A DNA stretch of 64,000 nt from contig NZ_CDDH01000046.1 in assembly GCF_000819725.1 (NCBI RefSeq), positions 31,628-95,627 on the forward strand, written 5' to 3'. The stretch's first letter is position 1, and each line of letters starts with the position of its first letter. Under the pieces are notes generated by a model that did not search any database, was not told where the DNA came from, and saw nothing but the letters and a program-made list of their open reading frames with translations. The DNA is from Aeromonas australiensis (GTDB taxonomy: Bacteria > Pseudomonadota > Gammaproteobacteria > Enterobacterales > Aeromonadaceae). The position numbers and the translations under genes were made by a program. Shown piece after piece: positions 55,310-64,000 of the stretch.

Positions 55310-56694
55310 TGCAGTTTCATCTGCCGCGCCCTATCAAGCTGATCCGCAGCTCACTGCACATCAAACTGCTGCTCAGCTCGCTGCTGGTCATCGCCCTGAG
55401 CATGGGGTTTGCCGTCTACGCCCTCTATCTTGGCCACGTCGAGGAGCAGACCCAGAAAGCCAGCGCCCGGATGCAGGAGAACCTGGCCAAACTGTTTTCC
55501 TCCACCGAGCCGGATGACAAGGGGTCGAACGATGAGCTGGGGCGGATATCCCGCGATGCAGGGGATCGCAACCTTGATACCCTGATCTGCCGCGCCGATG
55601 GCGATCTGGTCTGGTCGAGCCTCCATATGCCGGAGGTGATCAAGGCCAAACCGACCATCTGCGGCGATCTGATGAAGTATCTGGGGGGGATGGATCTCGA
55701 CTACTTCTTCAAGAAGCACACCATCAAGAACGGCGAGAGCTACTTCGTCTACAGCCTGCGGTTTATCCGCAATCCCGGCAGCGGCACCACCGCCTACTAC
55801 GTGGTGATGATCGACTCGGCCAAACGCTATCACGAAGAGTCCCGCACCTACCTCTACCAGACTGCCAAACAGGCGCTGCTCGCCTATATGCTGCTGGCCG
55901 GGCTGCTGCTGCTCACCACCTTCTGGAGCCTCAGCTCCCTGCGCACCATCGCCCGTCAGATCGACGATATCCGGTCCGGCAAGCGTGATGACCTCTCGAG
56001 CGATTTTGAGCGGGAGCTGGCCCCGCTGACCGACTCCATCAACCAGTTGCTGGAGAACGAACGCCAGCAGACCCAGCGCTACCAGCACGCCCTCAACGAT
56101 CTCGCCCACAGCCTGAAAACCCGGCTGGCGCTGATCCAGATCACCACCCGGGAAGTGAAGCTGGGGCGGGAGATCCACGCCAACATCAACGAGCAGATCC
56201 TCACCATGGATCAGATGATCCAGTATCAGCTCAGACGGGCGGTGACTGGCCGCCAGCGCCTTGCCAGCAAGGGTACCGAACCGGTGCCGCTGATTGAAAA
56301 ACTGCTGGCCAGCCTGACCAAGGTTTATCGCCACAAGAAGCTGCAAACCCACTTCAAGTTCGATGATGATGCGCTCTTTCACGGCGAACAGGGGGACCTG
56401 ATGGAGCTGATGGGTAACCTGCTCGACAACGCCTGCAAGTTTGCCATCAGCGAAGTGAAGGTGACGGTGCGCCGTCATCTCGAGCGGCTGCGCATCGAAG
56501 TGGAAGATGATGGCCCGGGTATCGATCCGGCCAAATCGGAACAGATCTTCCAGCGCGGCGTGCGGGCAGACAGTTCACCCGGTCAGGGCATCGGTCTGGC
56601 GGTGGTGACCGAAATCGTCCACAGCTATGGCGGCCAGATCCGGGTCGATGAATCCCCCCTCGGCGGCGCCCGCTTTACCCTGGATCTTCCCTGA
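55309..56694 (+). CDS. phoQ: Sensor histidine kinase PhoQ
   Basis: The 461-residue protein has membrane helix 1 (LLLSSLLVIALSMGFAVYALYL), a periplasmic sensor of about 140 residues with an acidic, Asp/Asn-rich part, membrane helix 2 (ALLAYMLLAGLLLLTTFW), HAMP, phospho-acceptor His267 (NDLAHSLKTRLALI) and the HATPase with NLLDNACKFA and DDGPGIDPAKSEQIFQRGVR. It senses Mg2+, acid or peptides in relatives. Confidence 0.88.
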   Translation: MQFHLPRPIKLIRSSLHIKLLLSSLLVIALSMGFAVYALYLGHVEEQTQKASARMQENLAKLFSSTEPDDKGSNDELGRISRDAGDRNLDTLICRADGDLVWSSLHMPEVIKAKPTICGDLMKYLGGMDLDYFFKKHTIKNGESYFVYSLRFIRNPGSGTTAYYVVMIDSAKRYHEESRTYLYQTAKQALLAYMLLAGLLLLTTFWSLSSLRTIARQIDDIRSGKRDDLSSDFERELAPLTDSINQLLENERQQTQRYQHALNDLAHSLKTRLALIQITTREVKLGREIHANINEQILTMDQMIQYQLRRAVTGRQRLASKGTEPVPLIEKLLASLTKVYRHKKLQTHFKFDDDALFHGEQGDLMELMGNLLDNACKFAISEVKVTVRRHLERLRIEVEDDGPGIDPAKSEQIFQRGVRADSSPGQGIGLAVVTEIVHSYGGQIRVDESPLGGARFTLDLP

Positions 56695-56703
56695 CACCAG
56701 ATA

Positions 56704-56719
56704 GGCCCGACCACGGGCC
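56704..56719 (+). terminator. Short hairpin after phoQ
   Basis: GGCCCG / CGGGCC with a 4-nt loop lies 10 bp after the phoQ stop. There is no T-run, so its role as terminator is uncertain. Confidence 0.35.
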
Positions 56720-56877
56720 CTCTGCCACCCGCTGCACTGCCCTACCCAGGGTTAAATACTCCTGCCTGACACCACCCAATTCAGCAATATGCTATCGAGA
56801 TGCTTGAGATGTGAGGCATCTCGGTTAAGCTATGGCCGACTCGTTTGTTAACCATTTGATGGACCTGTAATCGCACT

Positions 56878-57366
56878 ATGGAAAACATGTTTGAAAGATT
56901 GATGTACGCATCCCGCTGGATCATGGCCCCCATTTATCTTGGACTCAGCCTCATACTGCTGGCACTGGGAGTGAAATTCTTTCAGGAGATCCTCCATATC
57001 CTGCCCAACATACTGGAGATGAAAGAGGTGGATCTGGTGCTGGTCACACTGTCGCTGATCGATATCACCCTGGTGGGGGGACTTATCGTGATGGTGATGT
57101 TTTCCGGCTATGAGAACTTCGTCTCGCGCCTCGATGTCGGGGATGAGAGCGACAAACTGGTGTGGCTCGGCAAGCTCGATGCCGGCTCCCTGAAAAACAA
57201 GGTCGCCGCCTCCATTGTCGCCATCTCATCTATTCACCTGCTCAAGGTGTTTATGAATGCCGAAAATCTCCCCAACGACAAGATCAAGTGGTACCTGCTG
57301 ATCCACATCACCTTTGTCCTCTCGGCATTCGCCATGGGCTACCTCGACAAGCTGACCCGCAAATAG
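56878..57366 (+). CDS. YqhA/UPF0114-family inner membrane protein
   Basis: The 162-residue protein has four predicted membrane helices and the family N-terminus [22 protein letters not shown]. Other conserved parts are [20 protein letters not shown] and [31 protein letters not shown]. Function is unknown. It is single, followed by a 13-bp inverted repeat. Confidence 0.9.
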   Translation: MENMFERLMYASRWIMAPIYLGLSLILLALGVKFFQEILHILPNILEMKEVDLVLVTLSLIDITLVGGLIVMVMFSGYENFVSRLDVGDESDKLVWLGKLDAGSLKNKVAASIVAISSIHLLKVFMNAENLPNDKIKWYLLIHITFVLSAFAMGYLDKLTRK

Positions 57367-57384
57367 TAGCCAGCCTGCGATAGA

Positions 57385-57422
57385 CGATATGCCCGATAAC
57401 ACGACATGGATCGGGCATATCG
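57385..57422 (+). repeat. 13-bp inverted repeat downstream of the YqhA-family gene
   Basis: CGATATGCCCGAT and its exact complement are separated by 12 bp. No T-run follows. It may form the 3' hairpin of the upstream transcript or an operator for the next gene. Confidence 0.6.
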
Positions 57423-57451
57423 TGCGACCACTCTTCACAGTCGAGGCCACT

Positions 57452-57880
57452 ATGATCCGCCCATTATCTGCCACCGATCTGGACGCCGCCGTCGAGCTCT
57501 GGTATCAGGCATCGGTACAAGCCCACGACTTTATTCCCGCCGCCTTTTGGCATGAGCAACAGGCAGCGATGCGGGACATCTATCTGCCCGCCAGCAAGAG
57601 CTGGGGTTATGAGGAGGATGGACAGCTACTGGGCTTTATCTCCTGGTATCAGGGGTCTGTTGCCGCGCTCTTTATCTCCCCGGACCACCAATCACACGGG
57701 CTGGGTCGCCAACTGCTCAAACACCTCAAAGCCCAATATGACCGGCTCGAGTTGACGGTCTATGCCGAAAATGAGCAGGCGCGGCGCTTCTATTCCCGCA
57801 ACGGTTTCAAAGAGGGTGAGCAGCAGTTGTGCGAGCATAGCGGTCGCCCCGAGCTGGTGATGCATTGGCAACGGGATTAA
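57452..57880 (+). CDS. GNAT-family N-acetyltransferase
   Basis: The 142-residue protein starts at ATG 57452 (MIRPLSATDLDAAVELWYQ), with GAGG 6 nt upstream; the longer frame has no signal. The acetyl-CoA loop is ALFISPDHQSHGLGRQLLKHL, followed by NEQARRFYSRNGF. It resembles YjaB-like acetyltransferases in length and C-terminal half (SGRPELVMHW). The substrate is unknown. Confidence 0.86.
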   Translation: MIRPLSATDLDAAVELWYQASVQAHDFIPAAFWHEQQAAMRDIYLPASKSWGYEEDGQLLGFISWYQGSVAALFISPDHQSHGLGRQLLKHLKAQYDRLELTVYAENEQARRFYSRNGFKEGEQQLCEHSGRPELVMHWQRD

Positions 57881-57992
57881 GCGGGTTTCCCATAGCGATG
57901 GCGAGCACGCTTTGCCTGTTTTGTGGCCGCCTTGAATGCCATGACAGCATTCTCTACAATGACCCACTTTTTATTCATTTCGGGTTATATCG

Positions 57993-58241
57993 ATGAGCGA
58001 TACCAGCACCAAACCGGCTCTGCCGGATCACCTCTCCTGCAATCCCCGCAGCCCTCACTATGTGGCCGCCTGCTTCGAGCACCCGATCGGTATTCGCCTG
58101 AACGGCAAAGAGCGCACCGATGTCGAGGAGTACTGCATCAGCGAAGGTTGGGTGAAGATCCCCTCCCCCAAAGCGCTGGATCGCCGTGGTCAGCCCATCC
58201 TGATCAAGCTCAAAGGCACCGTTGAAGCCTTCTATAGCTAA
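57993..58241 (+). CDS. DUF3297 family protein
   Basis: The 82-residue soluble protein has the family pattern LPDHLSCNPRSPHYVA, FEHPIGIRLNGKERTDVEEYCISEGWVKIP, and LDRRGQPILIKLKGTVEAFY. Function is unknown. It is monocistronic with its own terminator. Confidence 0.88.
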   Translation: MSDTSTKPALPDHLSCNPRSPHYVAACFEHPIGIRLNGKERTDVEEYCISEGWVKIPSPKALDRRGQPILIKLKGTVEAFYS

Positions 58242-58265
58242 TCAGCGCGCTGCTGCTTGATAAAT

Positions 58266-58297
58266 AACAAGGCCACCCTCGCGGTGGCCTTGTTGTT
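58266..58297 (+). terminator. Terminator of the DUF3297 gene (near-copy of the one at 60462)
   Basis: The 12-bp perfect stem AACAAGGCCACC / GGTGGCCTTGTT with loop CTCGC is followed by GTTTG. Almost the same hairpin, with the same loop, recurs 2.2 kb downstream. Confidence 0.85.
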
Positions 58298-58386
58298 TGC
58301 ATCGTTAAACCAACATGTAGAGAGGCAAGAAATCGCTGATTCAGCGCCGATTTCCCCCAATAAGCAGACGCTGGATAAGAACCTTC

Positions 58387-58869
58387 TCATTGGCATTGCA
58401 ATTCTGCTTTATCTTCCAGAAACCATGAGATCCAGCGCCGTTTAGAATTGAGTACAAACCCCTCACTCTCTTTAATCCCCTCGGTAATATACCCATCAAC
58501 TGAACGATTATCTCTCTGTGCAGAAAATCGCCATTCATCACTTCTGACTCGCTCGCCGTTGATCAGTGCCGTGCTTAACGTTGGACTCATCACAATAATA
58601 GTTAACCCGGTGACAGTATCGATCCCCAAACCACTCTTCTCTATCTGCCCCACAGCAACAGGCACTTTGATTGAGCAGTGCTGGCCTGCCTGATTAGTCG
58701 TTGTATAAACGCCTTCCCCTACCCGCCCCTGCAACCACAGCAGCTCACCTTGAGTCAGACGATCCACCTGTAATATACCCATCGCACCGGTTGGCAAAGC
58801 GTGAGGATTCATGGTCTCTGCAGAGAGCATTGATCCAAAAAATATCAGCAGAAAAAGGGAATATTTCAT
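58387..58869 (-). CDS. Exported protein of unknown function
   Basis: The 160-residue protein starts at ATG 58869 (MKYSLFLLIFFGSMLSA signal peptide), with GGAG 9 nt upstream; it overlaps the DUF805 stop as ATGA. The mature part has VDRLTQGELLWLQGRVGEGVYTT and two Cys (HCSIKV, ELQCQ), possibly disulfide-bonded. The family is not recognised. G+C is lower than neighbours. Confidence 0.65.
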   Translation of the reverse strand: MKYSLFLLIFFGSMLSAETMNPHALPTGAMGILQVDRLTQGELLWLQGRVGEGVYTTTNQAGQHCSIKVPVAVGQIEKSGLGIDTVTGLTIIVMSPTLSTALINGERVRSDEWRFSAQRDNRSVDGYITEGIKESEGFVLNSKRRWISWFLEDKAELQCQ

Positions 58870-59207
58870 GATGTCATCTCCTCTGAATAATCTGATAACT
58901 TCCCTGATCTGGATAGCAAATAAACAAGTATAAATGGGCCCGCCAAAGGGATAAAAAATACCCAGCCCCACCAGCCAGAGCGACCGATATCATGCAAGCG
59001 CCGAATGATGATCGCGATCATGGGGATGATGCTCGCCACCTCATATAGCGCATCAAACCAGCCAACACCGTTCAGGGCGATATCAAACCAGATAAGACTT
59101 AGCGTTATCAGCACATGCAGCAGCATAAATAGCCAGAACTCCTGCCTCGTAGAGCAACCGCTACAGTCAAATGCACGTCGCCACGCAAGTAGATAGAAAA
59201 AAAACAT
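58866..59207 (-). CDS. DUF805 family inner membrane protein
   Basis: The 113-residue protein starts at ATG 59207 (MFFFYLLAWRRAFDCSG), with GGAAGG 7 nt upstream. It has three membrane helices, the TRQEFWLFMLLHVLI start motif and IIRRLHDIGRSGWWGWVFFIPLAG, both typical of DUF805. Function is unknown. It is translationally coupled to the exported protein downstream. Confidence 0.87.
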   Translation of the reverse strand: MFFFYLLAWRRAFDCSGCSTRQEFWLFMLLHVLITLSLIWFDIALNGVGWFDALYEVASIIPMIAIIIRRLHDIGRSGWWGWVFFIPLAGPFILVYLLSRSGKLSDYSEEMTS

Positions 59208-59393
59208 GTGATTACCTTCCATGTGATTGGGGTAACTCATGTTGCTGACTAACCACAATCAATACGTCCTAAAACCGGTTCAAGGACGGACTGCAACCTG
59301 TCTTTGTCCATGGGGCTCTTCTTGCCGGGCAGCAAAAACGCTATGCTGGCTCGATATCTTCAGTAGATGACTGCGACCAACTCAGGAGCAATG

Positions 59394-60443
59394 ATGCTCG
59401 CCATTCCAGTACCGTTTTTTGTCTCATTCTTGCTGGGATTACTGGCGGTAACCCTTCATGTTCGGCTGGCAGAACAAGCCAGAATGGCATCTCTTTTCCT
59501 GATGCTTTGTGCCGTGACAGTGGGGCTGGTCGGATTGCGCTGGACATTCAATATTGCGCTCTTTGCTCTGCTCCAACCAATACTTGCCTCGCTCATACCG
59601 GTTGCCGCCTGGTATGCCTTTACCCGAGCGAGTGGCGAACCCGGAAAATCTTCTTATATACATGCAATAGCCCCGATCACCGTCATTATCGGTGTGGCGA
59701 CCCACTCCATGCTGATGTTGCCACTGGATATTATCCTGACTGCTACTTATCTCTTTTATGGCGTTGCACTGGTACGTTACGCCGCGCAAGCACCGCTGTT
59801 GCTTTATGTCTCTTTCAGTCACTGGGAAGGGGTTAAACGAGCAGAAAATATTGCGGGCTGGATGTTGCTTTTTTCAGCACTCATAGATGGCGCCATTTCT
59901 ATCGACTTTGCGATAACGCAAGGGCAGAACTCACGATATATTCTCACGCTGGGTCACCTGTTCCTATTACCAGTACTAGCGTTGGCAGTTGCCACTGTGG
60001 GTGTTAATACTCCGGTAATGGATACTCATACAAGCGAAATGCAATCAGAGTTAGATGACGAGGCGAAAAATGAACCTCTGATGACGGAAATACGAGCCAA
60101 TGAAATTGCCACCTCGCTGGATAGATTGATGCAGGAAAAATCATCTTATCTTGACCCAGAGTTAACGCTAGCCACCCTTTCCAGAAAGCTCTGCATTCCA
60201 GCCAAGCAAATTTCGATCGCCATCAATCAGGTACACCATAGAAATATCTCCCGAGTCATCAACGACTATCGTATTGAACATGCCAAGCGCGCCTTGCTGA
60301 GCAGTGACGAGAGTATTACCCAGATTATGATGAGCTCAGGTTTTCAGACCAAATCCAATTTTAATCGCGAGTTTTCTCGCATTACCGGGATGACTCCCAG
60401 TGCCTTTCGCAAACAACAAGGCTGTGACATAACTCAGACTTGA
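59394..60443 (+). CDS. Membrane-anchored AraC-type transcriptional regulator
   Basis: The 349-residue protein starts at ATG 59394 (MLAIPVPFFVSF), with GGAG 5 nt upstream. The N-terminal 210 residues form about seven hydrophobic helices (SFLLGLLAVTLHV, LLLYVSFSHWEG, LFLLPVLALAVATVGV). The C-terminal AraC domain has two helix-turn-helices (LTLATLSRKLCIPAKQISIAINQVHH and ITQIMMSSGFQTKSNFNREFSRITGMTPSAFR). It probably senses a membrane signal and binds DNA directly. It is divergent from the DUF805 gene. Confidence 0.85.
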   Translation: MLAIPVPFFVSFLLGLLAVTLHVRLAEQARMASLFLMLCAVTVGLVGLRWTFNIALFALLQPILASLIPVAAWYAFTRASGEPGKSSYIHAIAPITVIIGVATHSMLMLPLDIILTATYLFYGVALVRYAAQAPLLLYVSFSHWEGVKRAENIAGWMLLFSALIDGAISIDFAITQGQNSRYILTLGHLFLLPVLALAVATVGVNTPVMDTHTSEMQSELDDEAKNEPLMTEIRANEIATSLDRLMQEKSSYLDPELTLATLSRKLCIPAKQISIAINQVHHRNISRVINDYRIEHAKRALLSSDESITQIMMSSGFQTKSNFNREFSRITGMTPSAFRKQQGCDITQT

Positions 60444-60461
60444 ATCTCTCAACCTGTAGCT

Positions 60462-60499
60462 AACAATAAGGCCACCCTCGCGGTGGCCTTATTGTTTCC
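60462..60499. terminator. Terminator between the AraC-type gene and puuB (near-copy of 58266)
   Basis: The 15-bp perfect stem AACAATAAGGCCACC / GGTGGCCTTATTGTT with loop CTCGC can serve the AraC-type gene (stop 60443) and, in the other direction, puuB. Confidence 0.85.
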
Positions 60500-60567
60500 G
60501 GTATTGGTGCTGGCGTCAGCGTTATCTAAGCGGCAACCACCAGCCCACATTTCTCGCTGGGCAGCTC

Positions 60568-61845
60568 TTATACCCCCAAGCGGTCGCGCAGGGTGTACCA
60601 GGCGGCGCCCGCGGCGGTGAAGGGGATGCGGAACAACCGACCACCCGGGAAGGGGTAGTGCGGCAGTTTGGCAAAGGCATCGAAGCGCTCCGCCTGACCG
60701 CTCAGCACCTCGGAGAGCAGCTTGCCCGCCAGATGGGTACAGGTGACGCCGTGGCCGCTGTAGCCCTGCATGTAGTAGATGTTGGGGCCGATGCGACCAA
60801 ACTGCGGCAGCCGCGACAGGGTGAGCAGGAAGTTGCCGGTCCAGGTGTACTCCACCTTGACGTCGGCCAGCTGCGGGAAGGTCTTGAGCATCTTGGGGAT
60901 GATCAGCCGCTCGATATCCGCCGGATCCCGCGCCCCATAGACCACGCCGCCGCCATAGAGCAGCCGGTGATCGCCGGAGGTACGGTAGTAGTCGAGCAGG
61001 TAGTTGCAATCCTCCAGACAGTAGTTCTGCGGCAGCAGTGAACGGGCCCGCTCCTCCCCCAGCACTTCGGTGGCGATCACCTGGGTGCCACAGGGCATGC
61101 TCTTGCTGGCCAGTTCCGGCACCAGATTACCGAGGTAGGCGTTGCCCGCCACCACCACAAAGCGCGCCTTCACCGCCCCCTTGGCGGTCTTGACCAGTGC
61201 CGGCTGCCCCGGGGTGATGCTGGTGACGGCGGACTGCTCGAAGATCTGCCCCCCCTGGATGCGGATGGCTTCCGCCTCCCCCAGCGCCAGATTGAGGGGG
61301 TGAATATGGCCGCCGCTCTTGTCGAGCAGGGCGCCGACGTAGCGATCGCTCGCGACCACCTCGCGCACCCCCTTGGCATCGAGCAGCTCCAGCTGGTCGT
61401 TGCCCCACTTCTGCCAGCGGGCGTATTGAGATTTGAGCTCGTGGAACTGTTTTTCGGTCTCGGCGGCAAAGACCCCCCCCTCCTGCAGATCGCACTGGAT
61501 GTTGTAGCGCTTGATCCGCTCGCGGATGATCTGGCCCCCCTCAAACAACATGGAGCCGAGCAGCCTGGCCTGATCCGGCGGGCAGTTCGCTTCTATGGTG
61601 TCAATGTCGCGGCTGTAGGAGTTGACGATCTGGCCGCCGTTGCGGCCGCTGGCGCCAAAGCCGACCCGGGCAGCTTCCAGCACCACCACCTTGTAGCCCT
61701 TCTCCACCAGATGCAGGGCGCTGGAGAGGCCGGTATAGCCCGCCCCGATGACGCAGACATCGCACTCCAGCTGCTCGGTCAATGTCGGATAGGGCGCGTG
61801 TTTATTCGCGCTGGCTGCGTAGTAACTGTTTACATGTTCGGTCAT
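60568..61845 (-). CDS. puuB: Gamma-glutamylputrescine oxidase PuuB
   Basis: The 425-residue FAD-dependent oxidoreductase of the DAO family has an FAD-binding VIGAGYTGLSSALHLVEKGYKVVVLEA and GFGASGRNGGQIVNSY. GGGVVYGARDPADIERL and GYSGHGVTCTHLAGKLL follow, as in PuuB. It oxidises gamma-glutamylputrescine to the aldehyde. It is downstream of puuR in the same direction. Confidence 0.92.
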   Translation of the reverse strand: MTEHVNSYYAASANKHAPYPTLTEQLECDVCVIGAGYTGLSSALHLVEKGYKVVVLEAARVGFGASGRNGGQIVNSYSRDIDTIEANCPPDQARLLGSMLFEGGQIIRERIKRYNIQCDLQEGGVFAAETEKQFHELKSQYARWQKWGNDQLELLDAKGVREVVASDRYVGALLDKSGGHIHPLNLALGEAEAIRIQGGQIFEQSAVTSITPGQPALVKTAKGAVKARFVVVAGNAYLGNLVPELASKSMPCGTQVIATEVLGEERARSLLPQNYCLEDCNYLLDYYRTSGDHRLLYGGGVVYGARDPADIERLIIPKMLKTFPQLADVKVEYTWTGNFLLTLSRLPQFGRIGPNIYYMQGYSGHGVTCTHLAGKLLSEVLSGQAERFDAFAKLPHYPFPGGRLFRIPFTAAGAAWYTLRDRLGV

Positions 61846-61890
61846 GATCCCTGTTTCCTTACCGGTTCGGTTGCCAAACTACTGCCTAGA

Positions 61891-62493
61891 TTAAAAGCTC
61901 GCCGGGGTGTGGGCGCTGACGATGCGACAGGTCTGCCCCGACGGATTGCTGAAACTGTGGGGCTCGCCGGTGTCGATCACATAGCTGTCGCCCGCCTCCA
62001 GCTGATAACTCTGGCCCGCCACCGTCAGGATCACCGACCCCTCCAGCACGGTGCCGACCTCCTCCCCCAGATGGGTCACCTGACCGCCGGTATCGGTGCC
62101 GGGGGGATAGGTCTCCAGCATAAAGCCGAGCTGGCGGCGGTTGTTGCCGTTGTGCACCAGCTTGAGAGAGACCCCCTGACTGCCCAGCTCGATAAGCTGA
62201 TCCGCCTTGATCACCACCTCCGGAGTGCGGCTCTCCTCCTCGGCGAAAAAGCGCGACAGCGGCAGGCCATAGATGGTGAGCAGCTTTTGCAGGGAGGCCA
62301 CAGAGGGGCTCACCTTGTCCTGCTCGATCATGCAGATGGCGCCATGAGTCAGGCCACTCAACTCGGCCGCTCGCCGCTGGGAGAGCCCCAGCTGATGGCG
62401 TACCGCCGCCAGCCGTTCCCCCATGGTGCGCGCCCCGGTGTCAGCCCCACTCAACGGTCGAGCCACGCCCTCCCGGCTCTGTGGCCCGCTCAT
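61891..62493 (-). CDS. puuR: Putrescine-responsive repressor PuuR
   Basis: The 200-residue protein starts at ATG 62493 (MSGPQSREGVARP); a longer frame upstream has no support. It has an N-terminal helix-turn-helix (LGLSQRRAAELSGLTHGAICMIEQDKVSPSVASLQKLL) matching E. coli PuuR closely, and a C-terminal cupin (THLGEEVGTVLEGSVILTV, YVIDTGEPHSFSN). It represses the putrescine genes until putrescine binds. Confidence 0.93.
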   Translation of the reverse strand: MSGPQSREGVARPLSGADTGARTMGERLAAVRHQLGLSQRRAAELSGLTHGAICMIEQDKVSPSVASLQKLLTIYGLPLSRFFAEEESRTPEVVIKADQLIELGSQGVSLKLVHNGNNRRQLGFMLETYPPGTDTGGQVTHLGEEVGTVLEGSVILTVAGQSYQLEAGDSYVIDTGEPHSFSNPSGQTCRIVSAHTPASF

Positions 62494-62906
62494 GAAAGGC
62501 CCCCTGCTGCGCCATGTCTGCATCCTTGCATCATCAGCCTCTCCTGCTTGCCCGTGATCGCATCGGATCAGGCGCTGCCTGTTTACCCTGCTGGTTAAAA
62601 TAGCCAACCAGCTTTCCCTTGCCGTTCACTATGTTACACAGCACAACCGTTCATTATTTTGCACACCTGATTTACCATTCACCGGCCGTCTGCCCACTTG
62701 CAGCCTGCAAGCGAACCGGAGAAAGCGCGCTATACAGCCCATTTTCTAGCATGGCGCCCCCCAGCAATTCAAATATATTTAACACTTGAAAAACATTTCA
62801 GCTCAAATTATGGTCTTCCTGTGCTTATTATTTTATACGGCAGCGGCGCAGGAAGGGTCGGCTCACTCCGGCAACCAGCTGCTCTGACCCACATTCGAGG
62901 CTTCTC
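62494..62906. promoter_or_regulatory. puuR-gabD divergent regulatory region
   Basis: These 413 bp have no gene. They hold two tandem 18-bp sites, 62622-62639 and 62647-62664, 15 of 18 identical (CCGTTCA-TAT-TT-CAC), spaced by 25 bp. Read on the minus strand they resemble the PuuR box (AAAAT..ATGAAC). An AT-rich part (62760-62840) precedes gabD and may hold its promoter. Confidence 0.6.
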
Positions 62907-64000
62907 ATGTCAGGAACAACATCCCACTCCAGCTTGATCACATCCCGCGCCTATATAGATGGACAGTGGTGCGAGGCCGCCAGCGGCCGATCCTTCGAGG
63001 TGACCAACCCCGCCAGCGGGGCCGTCATTACCCAGGTGCCCAACATGGATGCCGAGGATACCCGCCGCGCCATCGCGGCCGCCCACGCGGCGCAACCCGC
63101 CTGGGCGGCGCTGACCGCCAAGGAGCGCAGCAACAAGCTCTACGCCTGGTTTGCCGCCATCACTGCCCACAGCGACGAGCTGGCCCGCATCATGACCTGC
63201 GAGCAGGGCAAGCCGCTGGCAGAAGCAAAAGGCGAGGTGGCTTACGGCGCCAGCTTTATCCAGTGGTTCGCCGAGGAGGGCAAGCGCGCCTATGGCCGCA
63301 CCATCCCGGGCTTTAGCGGCGATCGCCGGTTGGCCACCATCAAGCAGCCGGTCGGGGTGGTCGCCGCCATCACGCCGTGGAATTTCCCGATAGCCATGAT
63401 CACCCGCAAGGCGGGCCCGGCGCTGGCCGCCGGTTGCACCATCGTCATCAAGCCCGCCGCCGAGACCCCGCTCTGCGCGCTGGCGCTGGCGCTGCTTGCC
63501 GAGCAGGCGGGCATCCCCGCCGGGGTCATCAATATCGTCACCAGTCATCAGGCGAGCGCGGTAGGCAACGAGCTGTGCAGCAATCCGGTGGTGCGCAAGC
63601 TCTCCTTCACCGGTTCGACCCGCATCGGCAAGCTGCTTATGCGCCAGTGCGCCGACACCATGAAGAAGCTGTCGCTGGAGCTGGGTGGCAACGCCCCCTT
63701 TATCGTCTTTGACGACGCCGACCTCGACGCCGCGGTGGCCGGGGCACTCGCCTCCAAATACCGCAACGCCGGGCAAACCTGCGTCTGCGCCAACCGGATA
63801 CTGGTGCAGGCCAGCGTCTATGACGCCTTCGCCGAGAAGCTGACTGCCGCCGTCAGCGCCTTCAAGGTGGGAGATGGCATGGCGGAGGGCACCCAAATCG
63901 GCCCGCTCATCAACCCCGCCGCCGCCAGCAAGGTGGCCGAGCTGGTGCAACAATCGGTCGCCGCCGGTGCCGAAGTACTGCTGGGGGGCGAAGCCCACCC
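62907..64000 (+). CDS. gabD: NADP-dependent succinate-semialdehyde dehydrogenase GabD (3' end outside window)
   Basis: About 364 of roughly 485 residues are present from ATG 62907 ([21 protein letters not shown]), GAGG 6 nt upstream. The sequence follows E. coli GabD closely: [71 protein letters not shown], the catalytic Glu in [11 protein letters not shown] and Cys292 in GQTCVCANR. It oxidises succinate semialdehyde to succinate, the last step of GABA use. It is divergent from puuR. Confidence 0.94.
   Translation, partial: MSGTTSHSSLITSRAYIDGQWCEAASGRSFEVTNPASGAVITQVPNMDAEDTRRAIAAAHAAQPAWAALTAKERSNKLYAWFAAITAHSDELARIMTCEQGKPLAEAKGEVAYGASFIQWFAEEGKRAYGRTIPGFSGDRRLATIKQPVGVVAAITPWNFPIAMITRKAGPALAAGCTIVIKPAAETPLCALALALLAEQAGIPAGVINIVTSHQASAVGNELCSNPVVRKLSFTGSTRIGKLLMRQCADTMKKLSLELGGNAPFIVFDDADLDAAVAGALASKYRNAGQTCVCANRILVQASVYDAFAEKLTAAVSAFKVGDGMAEGTQIGPLINPAAASKVAELVQQSVAAGAEVLLGGEAH

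Overview
The window looks like a chromosomal segment of an Aeromonas (Gammaproteobacteria, Aeromonadales), about 60% G+C. The evidence is gene content and order: a polar-flagellum cluster with Vibrio/Pseudomonas-type order (fliE to flhG, fliA, cheYZAB, stator pair, parC/parP, cheW, DUF2802) running straight into the ccm cytochrome c maturation genes, PhoP/PhoQ-like proteins, HexR/PykA/Glk and PuuR/PuuB/GabD. The genus is an inference from remembered synteny; no database was searched. No rRNA, tRNA, CRISPR array, insertion sequence or prophage was recognised.

Layout. 1-6.2 kb: three tandem paralogous secreted zinc metalloproteases (the first cut by the window edge). The two complete ones end in a glycine run, a membrane segment and arginines (GlyGly-CTERM type, a rhombosortase sorting signal), and each is translationally overlapped by a gene for a small two-cysteine exported protein. 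This repeated protease plus small-partner unit is the least described system here. 6.4-9.9 kb: an RsmB/NOP-family RNA methyltransferase, grxD, sodB and mlaA. 9.9-17.2 kb: ccmABCDEFGHI on the minus strand, with a terminator-like hairpin between ccmB and ccmC. 17.4-44.9 kb: an almost unbroken minus-strand flagellar/chemotaxis block of 28 genes, with sigma-54 type promoters in front of fliE and flhA. It also encodes the polar array-positioning pair ParC/ParP and a CheA with repeated acidic motifs and a 9-bp DNA tandem repeat.

45-54 kb: an AraC/GyrI-type regulator, a periplasmic amidohydrolase, a SYLF-domain protein, then pykA, hexR and glk with HexR-like operators, an SRPBCC protein and a GNAT acetyltransferase. 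53.9-54.6 kb has no recognisable gene but ends in a terminator-like hairpin. 54.6-60.5 kb: phoP-phoQ, a YqhA-family membrane protein, a second GNAT protein, a DUF3297 protein, then a more AT-rich three-gene patch (unknown exported protein, DUF805, membrane-anchored AraC-type regulator) bracketed by two near-identical terminator hairpins. 60.5-64 kb: puuB, puuR and a divergent gabD (cut by the window end), with two tandem PuuR-like sites between them, consistent with putrescine/GABA catabolism.

Functionally, the window is dominated by polar motility: export apparatus, basal body, switch, stator, chemotaxis kinase pathway and the polar placement systems FlhF/FlhG and ParC/ParP. It also carries respiratory cytochrome maturation, glucose/pyruvate regulation by HexR, and polyamine use.
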